Source: a cyanobacterium endosymbiont of Epithemia clementina EcSB (lineage in GTDB: Bacteria > Cyanobacteriota > Cyanobacteriia > Cyanobacteriales > Microcystaceae). Taken from it: a stretch of DNA of 64,000 bases. The notes under the pieces are model-generated. The model did no database searches. It was not told where the DNA came from and saw nothing but the letters and a program-made list of their open reading frames with translations. The translations under genes and the position numbers were made by a program. Positions 17,834 through 28,783 of this stretch are shown in pieces (positions within the stretch are counted from its first letter, which is position 1; the number at the start of each line of letters is the position of its first letter). Where the stretch lies: positions 985,110 to 1,049,109 of the forward strand of contig NZ_CP123991.1 of assembly GCF_029919255.1 (NCBI RefSeq), written 5' to 3'.

Positions 17834-20789
17834 GTCTAAATACCTTGAACCAAGCAACTTTTTTAATATTATCTTTATTCAGTTTACACTGAGATCTTCT
17901 TACTCGACTTTAAGCAGCTATTTTTAACTCTTCTAGTCACAATGTTCTCTTAGTCTATCCCATGCTTGAAAGAAGTGTGATAAACCGCATCTGCCTTTAG
18001 GTGAAGTAAAAATGTGTTACTATGTCCTTGACAGCGAGACGAGTGGAACATTCTCTGGTGTCTTTCAATATGGAATTTTTTGGAATTCCGTAATCAGAAC
18101 AGCTATAGTAAACTCTCTCTGAGAGGTTTTCCTTAACGGACAGAGCCTGGTCAATGCTGTCGGGCAGTCAGCAAACTATAAACAGATGCTTGTACAGGAG
18201 AATCTGGAAAAGACTTTTATCGAAACTACTGCTCGATCAAAGAAAAAATTTCTTGGTATTGGATATTGCGTGTGTACTTGATAAATCTTTTTGTGAGTGA
18301 TATCCAAGGCAGTTAGTCGACCACTGCGTTGATGATAAACTTTATATGTCGATTCAATGTCAGGCTATCGACAGTCTGAGATTAACTTAACAGAAGGTAC
18401 TTCAGAAAATGTCAAGGGAATAGTATAGCCGATAATAATCGGTACATATTACAATTCGTACTTGAAATAGAGCTTGCTAATATTATGGAATTGACTGCTT
18501 ATTTAGCATATTTATTCTAAAGTTTGTTGTTCAAGGGAAAGGGTGGGATTAATTTCAGCATGGACTAACCAAACATTTTTTATATCTAGATAGTTAAAAT
18601 GGGGAGTTCATCCCTTCAATGTTTTCTTAGAAAATTTGGTAACTCTAGCTTAGGACATCAATATTGTAAATACAATATTGATGTCCGTAAAGTCTATTGT
18701 CAGCAATGCTAGGACGAACATTGTATATTGATCAAGTGACGTCAAACATGCGTTTTTCGGAATAGGTAAAACGACCACCGTATCAGACTAACTTAAAATT
18801 GATCAATCAATGACCAGATATATTAAAAAATCAGGGGCTTAATTTTGGCTTGAATATTCTAAAGTACAACTACGATTAACTTTAATAGATGACTCTTTTG
18901 ATACCAAATATGAATTAATTTCGTAGCCTTTATAAACTTTTATTTGAGAAAAGCCCCAAAGTATTCAAGAAACAAGTCAAGACTACCTCGAATTCTTTGA
19001 CTATAAATTTATTTATTCAACCTAATGACCTTAGATATAAATGGTGATATTCAATCACTCAATAAGTTTTTTAAAATTTAAAAACTGGACTTTTACTAAT
19101 CTTGTTTAAGTCTCGAATTTCTAATTATTAGACTTTGAATTTTTCAAATTATTTTAAACAAACAATTGCTCAGTTTTCTTTTTTCTAAATAGTTTTAGCC
19201 GACTGGCACTCTTGTTTATTCTTGATCGAGACTTGTACTTTTCAGGCATTCTTATCATTTTATCGGGTCTTTTCTAGCTCGTCAAAATCTCTGTCTATTT
19301 ATTGTAAGGACTCTTAAAAGCAGGTTAAGCAAAACAATAAAAATGGGGTCATTTGAATTTGATTGAAGTTATCATTACTAATTAAGATCAATGTCTAACT
19401 TACACCAGTAAGTTGAGAGCCGAGAGTTATTCCTTCAAGATTATCTCATGTGATATCCAATTAACTTAAATCTAGCAATTTTTTTTTGAAGGGGTTAAAT
19501 ACTCCTAAATTTTATGTCAAATGAGTCACACTAGAGATATCAAAATTATTAGCCTTGATGAGGATGAAGAGCCTGGCACCATGACTAAACAGACCAAAAG
19601 TTCGTTCTAAACTGAGCTAATTTTCTTCCTCAGTTAAAGCAACTAGCTTGGTCAATCCATTGATAATAGTTATCGTTTAGGAGTTAGTTAGATAGGTAGA
19701 TATGTTCAGCAATAATTTGTTTAATGTTTGGGCTGTATTTTAGTTTAAAGAGAATTCAGTTGTGATGAATAGTCGAAAAGAGACATCTCTAAAAGTGCTT
19801 GTACTACTAGTTGTTAATGCTTTAAATCCTAAATTGTCGGCCACACCCAAGGACTCCCACCAGGTTTTTTCCCAGTAAAAAGCTTTGAGGAGCCGGAGAG
19901 TCTGTTTAACTTATCCAGTGTTGAGGTTAAATTCTCCTATAAACGGATTAATCGATTACTTGGGAACTCCTTCACTTGAAATCAAGACTGTCTTCTTAGA
20001 AAACAAAGCGATTTATTCAGGCTAAATAGTTTGAGGTGGATAGAGTTTTCCTTGTTTATTTTAAGCACATTGACATTTTCTATATTTATCCTTTCAATTG
20101 GATGGTTGCTTATTTTTAAGGAGGATTAAGGACAATTGTAGGGGATAGAATCGGGTTAATATGCCTTGTAAGTAATTATCAGATAAGGCATAAAAGTGAT
20201 CAGTTTAGCGATTATTAAGTAACAGTCGATAATTAGCCTACAGTCTTTTTAAAAAAGTTTGTGTTGGCAACCAATATTTTCTTTTCTAGGAAAAAATTGG
20301 AAAATAATTTTTACTAATCCCTAACTTGAGAGATTGTTTTAACAAACAGTTAAGACAGTAATTAAACTGAGACTAATGATAACGCTGAGGATATTCTATA
20401 CTCTCTAATTTCTAAATTTTATCAGGACATCAATTTTTTTCTAAAAAAATGTGGCTCTTCTCGACCGAGTATGATAGATTAATAGCCAATAACTTCCATA
20501 ACTCTTGTTCTAACTGTATTCTATAACTCTGATAACTTTATCTTGAATAAGAATTAATTGTTTATAACATTCAAAACCTTGTAAAGTAAGACTTTAAGAT
20601 TTTTTTATTATGATTTTGTCACAGCTAGTCTAAAAAAAACAAGAATGCTACATTGTATTGACCGTAGCAATCCTAAATAATCCGCAAAATTCGTGGTTGC
20701 TTTTCCCTCGAGATTTTTCTGACATCTAATTCGATAATTGCTATCTCGATTCCCTTTGATCGTTAATCATCACTAGTTGATAGAATTTT
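17834..20789. other. 3-kb spacer of decayed DNA
   Basis: No intact gene. Unidentified protein-like stretches occur on the minus strand. Near 18200-18360 it reads STYKVYHQRSGRLTALDI then HKKIYQVHTQYPIPRNFFF. Near 18640-18780 it reads SDTVVVLPIPKNACLTSLDQ, running into a palindrome. Near 19760-19920 it reads RLLKAFYWEKTWWESLGVAD then NLGFKALT. All contain stops nearby and are best read as fossils of genes I cannot name. Confidence 0.4.
18653..18686. repeat. 16-bp perfect palindrome, 2-nt loop
   Basis: Arms 18653-18668 (GGACATCAATATTGTA) and 18671-18686 are perfect complements separated by AA. It lies in a decayed region, inside or at the end of an unidentified coding-like remnant on the minus strand. 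There is no T-tract. Confidence 0.75.
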
Positions 20790-22037
20790 ATGTTCTTCTT
20801 TCCAAAAGAAATTAGCAAAGTCTTCCCTTTAATTACTGTACTAATAACAGTCAATAACCCTAATATTTGGATTCACTCATTACCGGTACTGGCTCAAGTT
20901 GTTGAACTTGAGCCCAACCCCTTAGCGACTCTTATCGAGGATCCTCTTCTTCCTTCAGTTCCCCGTCCTCTCACACCATTTGAACAGCGTAAACTGAGAG
21001 AACAACTAAATGCTTTAAATGCTGAAGCTCAAACTCAATTGCACGCAGATAATGATAATGTAGCCTTCGAAATTTGGTATCGGGAATTGAGATTACGGAG
21101 AGTTTTAGGACGCTTAGAGGAGATTAAATCGTTAGGAAGAGTAGGGGAAATTGCTTGGAATCGGACACGAACTGAAGATGTCCAAGTTATTAACAAACGA
21201 TTAGTGACTTTGCAAGAATTATCAGAAAAAGAAGATTCTTTAAGTCCCGCCTTATTAAGGGCATTAGCGGATGCTTATAAAAAACTACATGCTCTAGATA
21301 ATTCCTTAATGATCTATCAAAAAGTTCTCAAGAATGCCCGTCAAGATAATGACTTCATTGCTGAAGAAGCTGCTATCAAAGAGTTAGGTCAATTGTATTT
21401 AGCTAAATTTGACTATCCCAAAGCTGCTCCTATTTATGAAAACTTACTCAACCGCGCCCAAACTAGACAGAATATCTTAGAAGAAGGAGCATATTTGCAA
21501 ATATTAGCTGAGATTTATGGCCGATCTTTACAACCAGAAAATGCAGCTAAAATCAAACAACAGTTAGTTGAAAACTATCTATCAAGTCAAGAACTAGAGT
21601 TAATTCCTCCTCTTAAAATTGCCATAGGAAAAGATTACGAAACTTTAGAAAATCCAGAAATTGCAAGTCGAAACTATCAGGAAGCTTACTCATTAGCTTG
21701 GTCATTCCAATTATTTGGAGCAGCAGCAGAGGCGTTAACACAATTAGGAAAACTTTATCAAAAGTATGAACAAAATGACTATGCTTTACAGATTTATAAA
21801 AATTTAATCCAAGTAGAACAATTATCCTATAATTATTATGGGTTAATGAGAGCCTATGAGAGAATTGGTAAGATTTACATGGTTAGTCAACAATATAAAT
21901 TAGCTTTAGATTTTTTTAAAAAAGGATTGATCTTAGCCCAATCTCTTAATTATAAACAAAATGACTTTTTAGCTTATATACGAAGAGCTAATACAAGAAT
22001 AGAGAGAGAAGAAAATCAAAAAGAAGTTAGCCCTTGA
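20790..22037 (+). CDS. Secreted tetratricopeptide-repeat protein
   Basis: A 415-residue protein. A hydrophobic N terminus (residues about 10-36, ending SLPVLAQ) looks like a Sec signal peptide, so a periplasmic location is likely. An alpha-helical body of about ten helix pairs follows, with TPR-type spacing of A, Y and L residues: LLRALADAYKKL, EAAIKELGQLYLAKFDYPKA, AAEALTQLGKLYQKYEQNDYA, and RIGKIYMVSQQYKLALDFF at the C terminus. It is probably a scaffold in envelope protein assembly; the partner is unknown. It stands alone, with a 2.9-kb dead zone upstream. Confidence 0.7.
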   Translation: MFFFPKEISKVFPLITVLITVNNPNIWIHSLPVLAQVVELEPNPLATLIEDPLLPSVPRPLTPFEQRKLREQLNALNAEAQTQLHADNDNVAFEIWYRELRLRRVLGRLEEIKSLGRVGEIAWNRTRTEDVQVINKRLVTLQELSEKEDSLSPALLRALADAYKKLHALDNSLMIYQKVLKNARQDNDFIAEEAAIKELGQLYLAKFDYPKAAPIYENLLNRAQTRQNILEEGAYLQILAEIYGRSLQPENAAKIKQQLVENYLSSQELELIPPLKIAIGKDYETLENPEIASRNYQEAYSLAWSFQLFGAAAEALTQLGKLYQKYEQNDYALQIYKNLIQVEQLSYNYYGLMRAYERIGKIYMVSQQYKLALDFFKKGLILAQSLNYKQNDFLAYIRRANTRIEREENQKEVSP

Positions 22038-22122
22038 TTACAAGGATAACCCTAATGTCTATTCGAAATAGAGGTTTCTCGTTTTCAGACAGGGGAAAAC
22101 TATTAACTTCCTTTTGACCTAA

Positions 22123-23166
22123 TCAATCTTCCAATACTTTTTCTATTTTTACAGAGTTAAACTCAGAAAAATAAATTATTTTCTTGAATCTGTTATAAGT
22201 TTTACTTAGAGATTTGTGATAGGCAGGATCATAGTGAGTTATTAATAAGTCTTGTACTAAATCAAACCATTTTTTTTGATCAATCAATTTAAACCAATCA
22301 TCTATTTTTCCTTTACCATAACGAGATTTTAGATAAGTTAATCTTTTTTTTAAAATGCTTGGATAGGTAATTAAATAAGTATATTTTTTTAGTAAAAAGT
22401 TAACTCTTTCAGAGAGAGGAAGTTGTACTTCAAAACAAGGCGATTCTTTCATTTTATGCCAAAGTTTTGAAGGTAGATAAACTTCACCGATTTTATAACT
22501 TTCTGATTCAACCCATATAGGTTTAGTAAGATCAAAACTTTTAAATTGTTGTAATAAAAGTGAATCGAAATATTTTTGTGAAGGCTGATAGTCTATTTTT
22601 TTTTCCCATTCTTTTCCTAAAAGTGAACCTCGATGATTGGCTATTTTTTCTAAGTCTAAAACTTGATATCCTTGTTTAGAAAGCTGATGTAATAAATCGG
22701 TTTTACCAGTTCCAGTTAATCCGCACAGGATATTGTAATTAAACTTCAACGGTAATATTTCTAACTCTTGTCGTACATGTTGACGATAAGTTTTATAGCC
22801 TCCTTTTAATACCTGAACTTGCCAACCAATTTGGCTTAAAACAATGGCTAAACTATTTGATCGTTGACCTCCTCGCCAACAATAGATTAAAGGAACATAG
22901 TTTTTATCTTTTGTAAAAAAGTATTTTTCTAAAAAATGACTAATATTTTTTGTGACTAATGAAGCCCCTATTTTACGAGCTTTAAATGGAGAAATCTCTT
23001 TGTAAATTGTTCCAACTTTTGCCCTTTCTTGGTTATTAAGAACTGGCAAATTAATGGCTCCAGGAATATGATCTTCCACAAACTCATTTTCAGAACGGAC
23101 ATCGATAATTTCACTGCAATCATTTTTTTCACTAATTTGATCAATAAAATAAGGCGACTTTACCAT
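22123..23166 (-). CDS. mnmH: tRNA 2-selenouridine synthase MnmH (SelU/YbbB)
   Basis: A 347-residue two-domain protein of the usual family length. The N-terminal rhodanese domain carries IIDVRSENEFVEDHIPGAINLP (20-41) and the catalytic Cys96 in IYCWRGGQRS. The C-terminal P-loop domain has GLTGTGKT (149-156) and DLEKIANHRGSLLG. MnmH geranylates 2-thiouridine at the wobble position of tRNA Lys/Glu/Gln and can exchange sulfur for selenium. Whether selenium is used here cannot be told, because no selD is visible in the window. The ggt fossil lies upstream on the same strand. Confidence 0.9.
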   Translation of the reverse strand: MVKSPYFIDQISEKNDCSEIIDVRSENEFVEDHIPGAINLPVLNNQERAKVGTIYKEISPFKARKIGASLVTKNISHFLEKYFFTKDKNYVPLIYCWRGGQRSNSLAIVLSQIGWQVQVLKGGYKTYRQHVRQELEILPLKFNYNILCGLTGTGKTDLLHQLSKQGYQVLDLEKIANHRGSLLGKEWEKKIDYQPSQKYFDSLLLQQFKSFDLTKPIWVESESYKIGEVYLPSKLWHKMKESPCFEVQLPLSERVNFLLKKYTYLITYPSILKKRLTYLKSRYGKGKIDDWFKLIDQKKWFDLVQDLLITHYDPAYHKSLSKTYNRFKKIIYFSEFNSVKIEKVLED

Positions 23167-23274
23167 AATTTAGTTTAATTTACTATTAATCTATAGAAAT
23201 TAAATTCGTTAGAAGTAATTTTTTCTAAAAATTAAAAGTCAATATTTTATTATTAACACACCTAGTATACCGGC

Positions 23275-23830
23275 ATAAAATTTCGTAAAAAACTGACTCT
23301 TTATAAGAATTTTAGTACTATTCATGACAAAACTGCTATCAATTGTATGACCTTTATTTTTTAACAATTAGATTGTAGCATTATTAGGTCCCTTTTTTAA
23401 GTGAATTTTATCGGGGAACAATTGATAATGAAGACGAATTACATTAGTTGCCTCTACAACACTTATTCAATGATCATGAGTGTCATGATCATTGAATAAG
23501 TGTTGGTGGTACGAATAGAACGTTTACCTTGACTTACTTTCAATAACTAAGGTTTCCTGTGCCTTATTATAAGAGCAGACGTTATGGAACTGAGTATCTG
23601 TTTTTGAGGAGTAATACCATTTTTTTCTCCGATCCAGTTTATAAGTATTTGCAACTCTGGATTTAGCTGTTAAATCATTTATTTGATAATTTAATAAAAT
23701 TCCAGTTTCTGAAACAGTTAAAACACTACCATAACTAAAGTTTAAGGTAGTCTAACTATTAGAAACAGCATTTCCATATGGAATAATAAGTCACTTATGT
23801 ACTTTCGCTAAGTTGGAATAAAAGTTAAAG
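23275..23830 (-). pseudogene. ggt: Gamma-glutamyltranspeptidase (ggt) pseudogene, C-terminal part
   Basis: The minus strand keeps the small-subunit region of GGT in order. PYGNAVSNS-TTLNFSYGSVLTVSETGILLN corresponds to GNAVSNTYTLNFSFGSG...GTGILLNN. NDLTAKSRVANTYKL follows, and then, shifted, ITPQKQILSSITSALI. A palindrome (23457-23505) comes next, then VEATNVIRLHYQLFPDKIH with LKKG and, shifted, KNKGHTIDSSFVMNSTK. Stops and frameshifts occur throughout. GGT hydrolyses or transfers the gamma-glutamyl group of glutathione. The large-subunit half, expected at about 23870-24900, is not recognisable. Confidence 0.82.
23457..23505. repeat. 23-bp perfect palindrome inside the ggt fossil
   Basis: Arms 23457-23479 and 23483-23505 are perfectly complementary around a 3-nt loop (GTG). 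It sits between the GGT segments GSxGGxRxxTT and EATNxxRLHxQ, and takes up about the 15-16 codons expected there. It therefore replaced coding sequence at constant length rather than being inserted. Confidence 0.9.
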
Positions 23831-23870
23831 CAAAGTTTTTTAAATAAAAAAACTTTGCTTTAACTTTTAT
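23818..23870. repeat. 24-bp perfect palindrome
   Basis: Arms 23818-23841 and 23847-23870 are perfectly complementary around a 5-nt loop (AAATA). It lies at the upstream edge of the readable ggt fossil, just before the GNAVSN segment on the minus strand, so it too probably arose in former coding DNA. Confidence 0.9.
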
Positions 23871-24609
23871 TTGATTACCCCTAAATTGTTTTAAGGAATT
23901 TACCTATAATTAATTACTATATACGCTCAAATTTTATTCGTTATTTTTTTTGAAACAATGTGTTATTTTTTCTATTAGAGAAAAATCTAAAACCAGGAGA
24001 AAACTCTGGTTCTCAAAGAAGTTCTCTGATTTGATAAGGACTGCAATCGACTTTATTTAAAATTCCTAGACTAGAGAACGACTTATGTAAATTTTTTGGT
24101 AAACACAAAGTAATTATACAAATTTTTATTTAAAAAAATAACTTCTATGGCAGTTTAATAGCAGGGTATAAAACTAATTTGGAATAAATTGTACCGTACT
24201 TTTATAAAGCCATTAAGAACTTTACAATCATCCCTAAAGAAAAAAAAATAATAATTAAACTCATATATATATATGTTCAGATAACATGTCTTTATCAATA
24301 AGAAGAGAAGCTTTTTTTATAGTCAAAAGCGATGTTTATTTATTGCTCAACTAAATAGATTAATTAATATAAATTTTCTATGTTTAGAATTGTTAGTTTG
24401 AAATAAATTAACTGCTAAAATAAATTGAGTTATTGCCGCTATACTAATTACATTAACTTTCTATTTAAATACTTATAAACTGGGTTAAAATACTCAATAT
24501 TTTTACAAATTAATTATATATTATTTGTCAATAAACAAGCAAAATAATAAGACTAATTGATAAAAATATTTTGATTTGTAACTCTGATTGTAGTAACATA
24601 AAAGCAGCA

Positions 24610-24642
24610 AATTACAAGTTTTTTACAAAAAAACTTGTAATT
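24610..24642. repeat. 15-bp perfect palindrome, with a second just downstream
   Basis: Arms 24610-24624 (AATTACAAGTTTTTT) and 24628-24642 around a 3-nt loop. A further palindrome, TTTTACTAAATT-A-AATTTAGTAAAA, follows at about 24664-24688. The sequence is AT-rich, so the shorter one is less significant. Confidence 0.6.
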
Positions 24643-26681
24643 ATAAAAATAATTTAGTTACATTTTACTAAATTAAATTTAGTAAAAATAAGTTAAAGAA
24701 AAAGATATAAAATTCTAATAAATTAGAAAATTTTTATCCTAGAAATCTTCATTACTAATTGTTTCACTCCAATCACCTCCCATGCAGTCCCCATAAATAT
24801 TAATATTAGATAATCTGTTTCTCGTCTATGTGGAAGCAATGGGCATAAAATAACAACTATACTACTAATTCTAGTTTCTATATGACTGCTTATAAGGTAT
24901 AAATGGAAAAAACTCTTAACAAAAAATATTGATCGTTCTTATTCTCAGCGCATCTTGAATATCAAACTGAGTGAAAATCAGAAAATTATTATTTCTAAAT
25001 TTTAAAAATTTGTTAACGCTAAGATGGTGATTAAACTTTGTAATCAACCTGAAATGAATATAAAGTCTTCAGATTATCAATACTAGAAAAGTAGGTTTAG
25101 AGTTTTAAAAAACTCTAAAAATAACGAATATTAGCTGGATATTTCTCGGGAGGAATATGTCTAAACTAATATTTATTATGCAGTAACAATTATTAATAAG
25201 AAATTTTTTGATAAAATGAGAACGAATACTTAAAATTGGGGATGAGATTACAATAATAATTAAGTTTTAGGTCAAAAAATGAGTTCTACGAATATCGTTG
25301 GGTTGATCAACTATAGTTAATAGTACTATGTTAGTTCAAGTGTATGGACTAAAAATAAAAGAGTTTAATTTCTGAAATAAAAAGTTTGTCAACAAAAATG
25401 AATTTAAAATTGAATAGCTGTAATAATTACTATATTAATAGTATACCCCGACTATACAACCTTAGCCAAGGTTATTATACAGATGTTTTTACTACCCAAA
25501 AATAATTAGGCTCATGGTACTCACTCTATCCTCGTAGCCCTGTGTACAACTTTATTAGATAATATTTACAGTGTTCAAATTTAAAAATATAAACATAATA
25601 ACTTGTCCCACAGCCTTGGAATTATGTATTTTTCACCCCCCGATTTTGGAAACAATATATACATGATATTAGATGTGTCTTTCCATCTAAAATTATTGGC
25701 GGCGTTGCTGGTAAATCTGGATTGCTTCTTAGGACTTTTCTACTTTTTCTCTTGACTAGAGTTTTCCGAAGAATAGGTTCAGAATCGCACTTATACAAAC
25801 AATATGTATAATACAATTATAGGCATATTCTATTCTAGTCTACAACTTTACGATTAGAGCATATGAAGTAAAAACATAGTCATTTAATTTTTGACTCTCT
25901 ACCTAACTAAATTTTTAGTAATAGCTAAATATTTAGTTGAATATTGCGAGTTTCAATATTTCGTTTCCGAGTTGTTTCCAAGTTCTTTGAGAGTAAAACT
26001 TATTCTGCTTTAAAGATGCGGAGTTTGTTTTCTTCTGGTAGAAGAATATTATTTTTTTAGACCTTAGTCTATTGAATAAGCTTGTAAGTAAATCTTTTAA
26101 AAAGAATTTTTTGAACATCAATAATATTTATTTATCTAGAGTTGTTAACTTTATAAAATTGATTATTATATTCGTTTTTTAAAAATTAAAATAATTAAAT
26201 CTTCTCGGTCTAGAGTGAGTAACAACTCAATAGTTTTCTTATAAGTAAGGGGTGACATTTTGTCTTTAGATAGTTGTAAAAGAATAAAAAGGTTATTAAA
26301 ATGATATAAACTACAAAAAAATAGGCGTCTAATTATTGAACAATTTTTCTGATTTCTGATTATAGAAAATACTAAATAATATATTTATACCTCTTTTAGG
26401 GAATTTAAATCTAATTAAATAGAAAATTCATAATAGGTTTATATTTAATTATATAATAATTTAATTATTAATTAAATCCTCAATTCCAATGATTATCTCT
26501 AGTTTTTCTTGAAAAAATTTTAAAAAATATTATAGTTTATTATTTTTTAATAATAATTAAGAGTTAAAAATTGTATTTTACAAAAAACTTATCAACTTCT
26601 GAGTAAAGTAATTCGATAGTGATTGTAACACTTTTGAGGTAGTTTAAAATGAAGAGAAATTCAGTTTAAATATTTATTTGG

Positions 26682-26735
26682 TTTTCAAAAAAAAGATTAA
26701 AAAATAGAGCTATTTTTTAATCTTTTTTTTGAAAA
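26682..26735. repeat. 26-bp perfect palindrome
   Basis: Arms 26682-26707 and 26710-26735 are perfectly complementary with only two bases between them (AG). It is the longest perfect inverted repeat seen in the window. It is AT-rich (A8 and T8 runs), but 26 matches in a row are far beyond chance. No gene ends nearby. Confidence 0.9.
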
Positions 26736-27812
26736 TGATAAAACTATAGATTTACCAGCTTTTGTGTCTATGTTAGACATGTATAAAAAATTGTACAAAA
26801 TACTTGATTCCTTTGATTGTGTAAGTTTTATCTCATTACTGGTAGTATTGAAAATGATTGACATATTAATTGAAGTATTATATTGTAGTTTTATGCAGAT
26901 CTCCTTAATAAAGACAATTCTTGTTAAGATGATTTATACTGTTGTTGATAATTATCTGATGATGCAAAGATTAGCTTAACCTGGTTATGCTATTAGCTAA
27001 TCAGTTTTACCAGGACTTGCTATTGTTTTTATTTTAGGTATAAATATATTTATCAAAACATTTATTTATTGTAGGTTTATTTAGTATTAGTTAAGTTATT
27101 TAAACTAACATTAAAACGCGATTACTTCTGAAATAGAATGCCACAATTGGGATTATTTCCTTATTTTTCTTATTGAAAGTTGATCCAAGTATTTTTACTT
27201 ACAAATTTAATATTTATGTATTTAATAAAATCTTAGAGCTTGCCAATGGAGATGAGAGAGATATCTTAATTAAGAAGAACTATTGTTTCTTTTTAATTAA
27301 GTAGATATATAAGCAGTAAAATTACTAGTTTAACTACTAAGCTTAGAAGTAAAAGTACTAGTTTTGCTGATAATTGTTGCTAATTTAAAAACTATTGAAG
27401 TCATACTAGTTTTATCTTTATTGATTACCCTAGCAGCAGCGTATTAGTGAGTCTGCTACATTTAAAGATGATGTTTGAGGTAGTAATTAGGGATAATTGC
27501 CAGTATCAGTGGGATGTATCTCAGTTATTTTTACAAAAATCTCCAGTCAGGAACTGCCATTGTTTTAGTTGCGTCCAGGTTGTTTGTCATAGCTTTGTTG
27601 TTTAGTCTTCGATATTGCTTACTTACCCAGTCTATTTTCGGAACTTCAAATTCTTAGGAGGAATTGATTATCCATTTATTATTTTTTTGTATAAATTAGA
27701 AGAGATTTGTATTTAATATCTCTAGTTTTGGCTGCTTTATTAAATTCATATAATGATGACGAAATGTCTGTCTTCAGTTAACATTAGGTTTAAATTTTAA
27801 ACAGTAAATTAC

Positions 27813-28739
27813 ATGAGAATTCTAGTAACAGGCGGTGCTGGTTTCATCGGCTCCCATTTAATTGATCGCCTAATGGAACAGGGACACGATGTCCTGTGCT
27901 TGGATAACTTCTATACAGGTCACAAACGCAATATCGAGAAGTGGTTTGATAATCCCTATTTTGAACTGATCCGTCATGACATTACTGAACCCATTCGTCT
28001 TGAAGTAGATCAAGTTTATCATCTTGCTTGTCCAGCCTCTCCGATTCACTATCAATTTAATCCCGTTAAAACGATTAAAACTAACGTTTTAGGAACCTTG
28101 CATATGTTGGGTTTAGCTAAACGGGTTAAGGCAAGGTTCCTGTTAGCATCTACCTCGGAAGTTTATGGAGATCCTGATGTGCATCCCCAACCTGAAGAAT
28201 ATAGGGGAAATGTTAATTGTACAGGATTACGAGCTTGTTATGATGAAGGAAAACGAGTTGCTGAGACCTTAGCTCTTGAATATTATCGAGAACATAAAGT
28301 TAATATTCGGATTGCACGGATTTTCAACACTTACGGTCCACGAATGCTAGAAAATGACGGTCGTGTTGTTAGTAATTTTATCGTTCAAGCCCTAGAAAGA
28401 AAACCTTTAACAGTTTATGGAGATGGCTCTCAAACCCGGAGTTTCTGCTATGTTTCTGACTTAGTTGAAGGTTTAATTGGACTTATGAATAATGATTATA
28501 TTGGCCCAATCAATTTAGGTAATCCTGGGGAATATTCTGTTCTGGAACTTGCCCGGATTATCCGAGGAATGATTAATCCTGATATGGAATTAGTCTATAA
28601 AGCTTTACCTCAAGACGATCCGCGAAAACGGCAACCTGATATTACCAAGGCCAGAACTTACCTAGCTTGGGAACCCACAATTTCTTTAAAAGAAGGTTTA
28701 GAGTTAACTATCAAAGATTTTCAGCAACGAATTTCTTAA
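27813..28739 (+). CDS. uxs: UDP-glucuronate decarboxylase (UDP-xylose synthase)
   Basis: A 308-residue extended SDR. NAD-binding GGAGFIGSH (7-15), LDNFYTG after beta-2, [15 protein letters not shown] with the catalytic Ser/Thr, and the active-site YDEGK (YxxxK). The substrate loop [13 protein letters not shown] and [18 protein letters not shown] are as in UXS rather than UDP-glucose epimerase. It converts UDP-glucuronate to UDP-xylose in the cytoplasm. The next gene, 44 bp downstream, makes UDP-glucuronate, so the pair forms a UDP-glucose to UDP-xylose route for envelope or exopolysaccharide sugars. Start ATG at 27813; no strong ribosome-binding site. Confidence 0.92.
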   Translation: MRILVTGGAGFIGSHLIDRLMEQGHDVLCLDNFYTGHKRNIEKWFDNPYFELIRHDITEPIRLEVDQVYHLACPASPIHYQFNPVKTIKTNVLGTLHMLGLAKRVKARFLLASTSEVYGDPDVHPQPEEYRGNVNCTGLRACYDEGKRVAETLALEYYREHKVNIRIARIFNTYGPRMLENDGRVVSNFIVQALERKPLTVYGDGSQTRSFCYVSDLVEGLIGLMNNDYIGPINLGNPGEYSVLELARIIRGMINPDMELVYKALPQDDPRKRQPDITKARTYLAWEPTISLKEGLELTIKDFQQRIS

Positions 28740-28783
28740 ACAATCATTGACATTTAAATTATCAATTTAGAGGATAGAAAACC

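Larger units (their letters stand above)
23871..27812. other. 4-kb dead zone upstream of the UDP-xylose genes
   Basis: Very AT-rich with many stops in all frames. No gene or known RNA is recognised. Some weak protein-like stretches occur on the minus strand: 24720-24830 (IYGDCMGGDWSETISNEDF) and 25625-25790 (ILRKTLVKRKSRKVLRSNPD, then IILDGKTHLISCIYC). The plus-strand ORF at 26764-26979 and the minus ORFs at 25622-25816 and 25933-26121 show no family resemblance and have no ribosome-binding site. Several palindromes lie here. Confidence 0.5.

Noticed and set aside
25622-25816. 64-codon minus-strand ORF with Cys-x2-Cys
   Set aside because: Protein-like, but no start signal or recognisable family; kept only as a note in the spacer entry.
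26764-26979. 71-codon plus-strand ORF
   Set aside because: No family resemblance, no ribosome-binding site, very AT-rich, and directly after a palindrome in a dead zone.
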